DNA of 64,000 bases from Victivallaceae bacterium. Lineage in GTDB: Bacteria; Verrucomicrobiota; Lentisphaeria; Victivallales; Victivallaceae. This document shows positions 61,530 to 64,000 of the stretch, one piece after another. Positions within the stretch are counted from its first letter, which is position 1. Every line of letters begins with the position of its first letter. Position numbers and translations under genes: made by a program. The notes beneath the pieces are model-generated. The model was given only the letters and a program-made list of their open reading frames with translations, was not told the DNA's origin and searched no databases. Location of the stretch: NCBI GenBank assembly GCA_028709805.1, contig JAQUTL010000003.1, positions 1 to 64,000 on the forward strand, read 5' to 3'.

Positions 61530-61557
61530 AATATATCACTCGTCGGTTTTTTTTCAA
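61530..61557 (-). promoter_or_regulatory. Promoter of the small exported protein gene
   Basis: On the minus strand TTGAAA (61552-61557) and TATATT (61530-61535) with a 16-base spacer, about 30 bases before the ATG at 61500. Confidence 0.55.
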
Positions 61558-61630
61558 ATACCGGGAGTGCCGCGCGGAACTTTTTTTTGCAAAATGACGC
61601 GAAAAAATTGTTGTTTATACTTAAAATGCT

Positions 61631-62797
61631 TTACATAAAGCAGATACGCGCGATGCACTGATCGAAGTTTTCCCGTCCGCTGAGGATGTCAATCTGGATT
61701 CTCAAGAAGAAGAAATCTGGTGAGGCGCTGTTTATCGGAGGAATGCGCACCGCGTCTTTTTCGGTGGTGAGCAGTATTTCCGCGCCGGATTTTTTTGCGG
61801 CGGCGGCGAAATGTTCGATTTCCTGAACGCTGTAGCGGTGGTGGTCGACAAAATGCTCGGTATAGACTACCCTGCCGCCGAGTTCCTCCAGAAAACGCTC
61901 AAAGCTTTCCGGATTGGCGATGCCGGAAATGGCGGCGATTTTTTTGCCGGCGAGAAATGACAGTTCGCGGCGTTTCGCCGGATTGTGCACGTCAGCCAGA
62001 TATTGCGGCATGTGGCAGCATTCGATGATTTCGGCGCGGCGGTTGTGGCGGCGGACGAAGCGCTTAAGATGTTCGTTGCGGTGTCCTCCGCCGCTTTTGG
62101 TCAGAAACACATAGTCGGCGCGGCGGATGTTTTTGATCGGTTCGCGCAAAATGCCCCGCGGCAGAACGTGGTGGTTGCCGAACGGAGTGGTGGAGTCCAC
62201 CAGCACGATGTTGATATGGGGGCGCAGCCGCAGATACTGGAAGCCGTCGTCGAGGATCAGCGTGTCGGTCTGGAATTTGTCGATGGCGTAGCGTCCGGAC
62301 TTCACCCGGTCTTTGTCCACCAGAACCACCACGCCTGGCAGGTTGCTGGCGAGCATGAACGGTTCGTCGCCGGCGTACTCGGAATTGAGCAGAACCCGTT
62401 CACCGTCGGAGACGATTTTCGGCGGGTCCTCCTCCAGTTTGCCGGCCTTGGCCATCAGCCGCTCATAGAGTGAGCGTTTTTTGCTGCGGTACCCGCGCGA
62501 GAGTATTGCCACCCGCCGGCCCTTCTGGTTGAGTGACCTGGCGAACACCTCCACCACCGGGGTTTTGCCGGTGCCGCCGCAGGTCAGGTTGCCGATGCTC
62601 ACCACCAGACAGCCGAGCGCGTGATAGCGGAAAAAGCGGCGGTCGTACAGCCAGATGCGGAACTGTGTCACCATCCGGTAGAATCGGGAGGCCACAAACA
62701 GCAGCGCGGTGATTGCGACGTCGCGTTTTCTCGCCTGGGGGCGCCCCAGGATAAACGGCAGAAAATATTGTTCGAGCCTCTCAAGAATTGCCCGCAT
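61631..62797 (-). CDS. lpxK: Tetraacyldisaccharide 4'-kinase
   Basis: 388 residues, somewhat longer than the typical 330. P-loop in [55 protein letters not shown] and later [12 protein letters not shown] are standard LpxK motifs; a hydrophobic N-terminal helix anchors it to the inner membrane. It phosphorylates the 4'-position in lipid A synthesis, so the organism makes lipopolysaccharide. The C-terminal part is extended. Confidence 0.93.
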   Translation of the reverse strand: MRAILERLEQYFLPFILGRPQARKRDVAITALLFVASRFYRMVTQFRIWLYDRRFFRYHALGCLVVSIGNLTCGGTGKTPVVEVFARSLNQKGRRVAILSRGYRSKKRSLYERLMAKAGKLEEDPPKIVSDGERVLLNSEYAGDEPFMLASNLPGVVVLVDKDRVKSGRYAIDKFQTDTLILDDGFQYLRLRPHINIVLVDSTTPFGNHHVLPRGILREPIKNIRRADYVFLTKSGGGHRNEHLKRFVRRHNRRAEIIECCHMPQYLADVHNPAKRRELSFLAGKKIAAISGIANPESFERFLEELGGRVVYTEHFVDHHRYSVQEIEHFAAAAKKSGAEILLTTEKDAVRIPPINSASPDFFFLRIQIDILSGRENFDQCIARICFM

Positions 62798-62806
62798 CGG
62801 GAATGT

Positions 62807-64000
62807 TCACTTTATCAGTTGGTTCAGCATTTTTTCAGTTGCGGTGATCGCGGCCACCAGCTGGTCGGAGTCAACCCCGATGGTGCGCAGCGTTGCCCCC
62901 TCGACGTGCGGATTTTCCCACAGAATGGACACCTCCACCAATGCGTCGGTTTTGCCGCCGGGGGGAATGCGCACTTCGTAGTCGAGCAGTTTCGGCCATT
63001 TAAGGTCGCGGTCGCGCAGCGCTTTCTTCATGGCTTTCACCACGGCGTCATAGCCGCCGTCTCCGGTGGCCGCCGCTTCGATCGGCGGTTCGCCGGCAAA
63101 GCTGATGGCGATCTCGGCGCGGGGCGGCTGGCCGTTCTTCGTGGTGACGCTGTAGCTCTCCACCTTGATATGCGATGCCAGCGGAGTGCGCAGCACGCTG
63201 GAGATGATGAACGGCAGATCGCCGGCCGCCACGGTTTTTTTGCGGTCGCCGAGGCGGACGACTTCAGCCAGCACTTTGCTTCTGGTCTCTTCGTCGAGTT
63301 CCAGACCGAGTTCTTCGAGGTTTTTGTCGATCGACGACTTGCCCGCCAGTTTTCCGAGCGCGTAGTTGCGGGTGCGTCCGAAGCGTTCCGGCAGCAGGAG
63401 ATTGGCGTAAAGATTGCCTTTTTTGTCGCCGTCGGCATGGACGCCGCAGGTTTGGGTGAACACGTCCGAGCCGACCACCGGCATGTTCCACGCGCAGCGT
63501 TTGCCGGACAGGTTCTGAACCACGCTTGAAGCGTATTGAAGCTGTTTCTCCGCGATTCCGGTTTTTCTGCCGGTCATGTCGCGGATGGCAACCACGATCT
63601 GCGCCAGCGGCTGGTTGCCGGTGCGTTCGCCGAGTCCGTTGATGGTGGTGTGGACGCCGGAGGCTCCGGCGATGACCGCCGCCAGACTGTTGGCGGTGAC
63701 CATGCCGTAGTCGTTGTGGCCGTGAAAATCGAATCTGGCGTCCGGGAATGCGTTGAGCAGCCATTCGATGCCGCGGCCGACCTCGTCCGGCGACGAACTT
63801 CCGAGAGTGTCCGGCAGCATGTAGCGCATCACCTTTCCGGTTTGCTCCAGTTCGCTGATAAAGTTGTAGACATAGCCGAAATTGTCGCGAATGCCGTTGA
63901 AGCAGTCTTCAAGATAGACGTTGACGGTCAATCCGCGGTCGGCGGCAATTCCGATGTTCCGCACCGCGTCGGCGCAGTGCTGCTGCGGCGTTTTGCCGAG
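62807..64000 (-). CDS. 2-Isopropylmalate/citramalate synthase, partial
   Basis: 397 residues, running off the right end of the window, so the N-terminal part of the barrel is missing; a GTG at 63964 is internal, since coding continues to 64000 (KTPQQHCADAVRNIG). FDFHGHNDYGMVTANSLAAVIAGA has the HxHND metal motif, and TTINGLGERTGNQPLAQIV is typical. The C-terminal LeuA dimer (allosteric) domain begins near 300 of this fragment. It makes 2-isopropylmalate for leucine or citramalate for isoleucine; which is not certain without the N-terminus. Confidence 0.87.
   Translation of the reverse strand, partial: LGKTPQQHCADAVRNIGIAADRGLTVNVYLEDCFNGIRDNFGYVYNFISELEQTGKVMRYMLPDTLGSSSPDEVGRGIEWLLNAFPDARFDFHGHNDYGMVTANSLAAVIAGASGVHTTINGLGERTGNQPLAQIVVAIRDMTGRKTGIAEKQLQYASSVVQNLSGKRCAWNMPVVGSDVFTQTCGVHADGDKKGNLYANLLLPERFGRTRNYALGKLAGKSSIDKNLEELGLELDEETRSKVLAEVVRLGDRKKTVAAGDLPFIISSVLRTPLASHIKVESYSVTTKNGQPPRAEIAISFAGEPPIEAAATGDGGYDAVVKAMKKALRDRDLKWPKLLDYEVRIPPGGKTDALVEVSILWENPHVEGATLRTIGVDSDQLVAAITATEKMLNQLIK

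Noticed and set aside
1-64000. CRISPR array or rRNA operon
   Set aside because: No regularly spaced repeats or rRNA core sequences were seen on either strand.

Overview
The window looks like a chromosomal piece of a GC-rich, Gram-negative bacterium of the PVC superphylum. A Lentisphaerota / Victivallis-like anaerobe is my best guess. This is inferred from gene content (LpxK and Arn-type lipid A genes, lipoproteins, the LpoB cluster, secreted FAD oxidoreductase, Gfo/Idh enzymes, anaerobic NrdD-like peptide, class II GlnRS of bacterial length), not from a database match. There is no rRNA, CRISPR array or intact insertion sequence. One tRNA (Cys) is present.

Layout. 1-3.0 kb: AT-rich edge and a sensor histidine kinase that stops inside its ATPase domain. 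3.2-9.5 kb: a carbohydrate locus (SIS protein, FGGY kinase, GntR/LacI-type regulator, putative hydrolase, unknown protein, Gfo/Idh dehydrogenase). 9.5-13.1 kb: M48 protease facing a lipoprotein / PPIase-like / YhcH set. 13.2-18.3 kb: holA behind arnB-arnT-arnC. 18.4-24 kb: cell-envelope lipoproteins ending in COG3014-YcfL-LpoB. 24-28 kb: unknown protein, a GcvH-like protein without the lipoyl lysine, rpe, glnS. 28.1-28.7 kb: tRNA-Cys and a 47-residue NrdD glycyl-radical peptide under a paired NrdR operator. 28.7-34.1 kb: secreted FAD oxidoreductase and a ribose-type ABC transporter. 34.2-35 kb: a zinc-ribbon membrane peptide, then gene debris. 35-40.9 kb: rplM-rpsI-argC, ddh, malic enzyme, a TolC-like protein. 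41-42.5 kb: unknown membrane protein. 42.6-44.6 kb: a three-gene phage-type capsid module with no packaging or tail genes. 44.6-47.2 kb: DUF721, a small secreted protein, mazG, rpsD. 47.2-52.8 kb: RND efflux pair, divergent MarR regulator, deoxyinosine glycosylase. 53-60.8 kb: an ion/solute transport run (Ca2+ P-type ATPase, EIIA-CBS protein, ArsB/NhaD carrier, CNNM-type CBS protein, APC permease with EIIA tail). 61-64 kb: small secreted protein, lpxK, and an isopropylmalate/citramalate synthase cut by the window end.

Most interesting: (i) the free-standing NrdD glycyl-radical domain, with two NrdR boxes 31 bp apart, one filling the spacer of its promoter; (ii) the orphan capsid module (scaffold-like, SU10-type major capsid, adaptor-like) placed among housekeeping genes; (iii) the GcvH homologue with Asn in place of the lipoylated Lys; (iv) the transporter operon carrying two PTS EIIA-like domains. 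All functions come from motif recognition by eye; no searches could be run.
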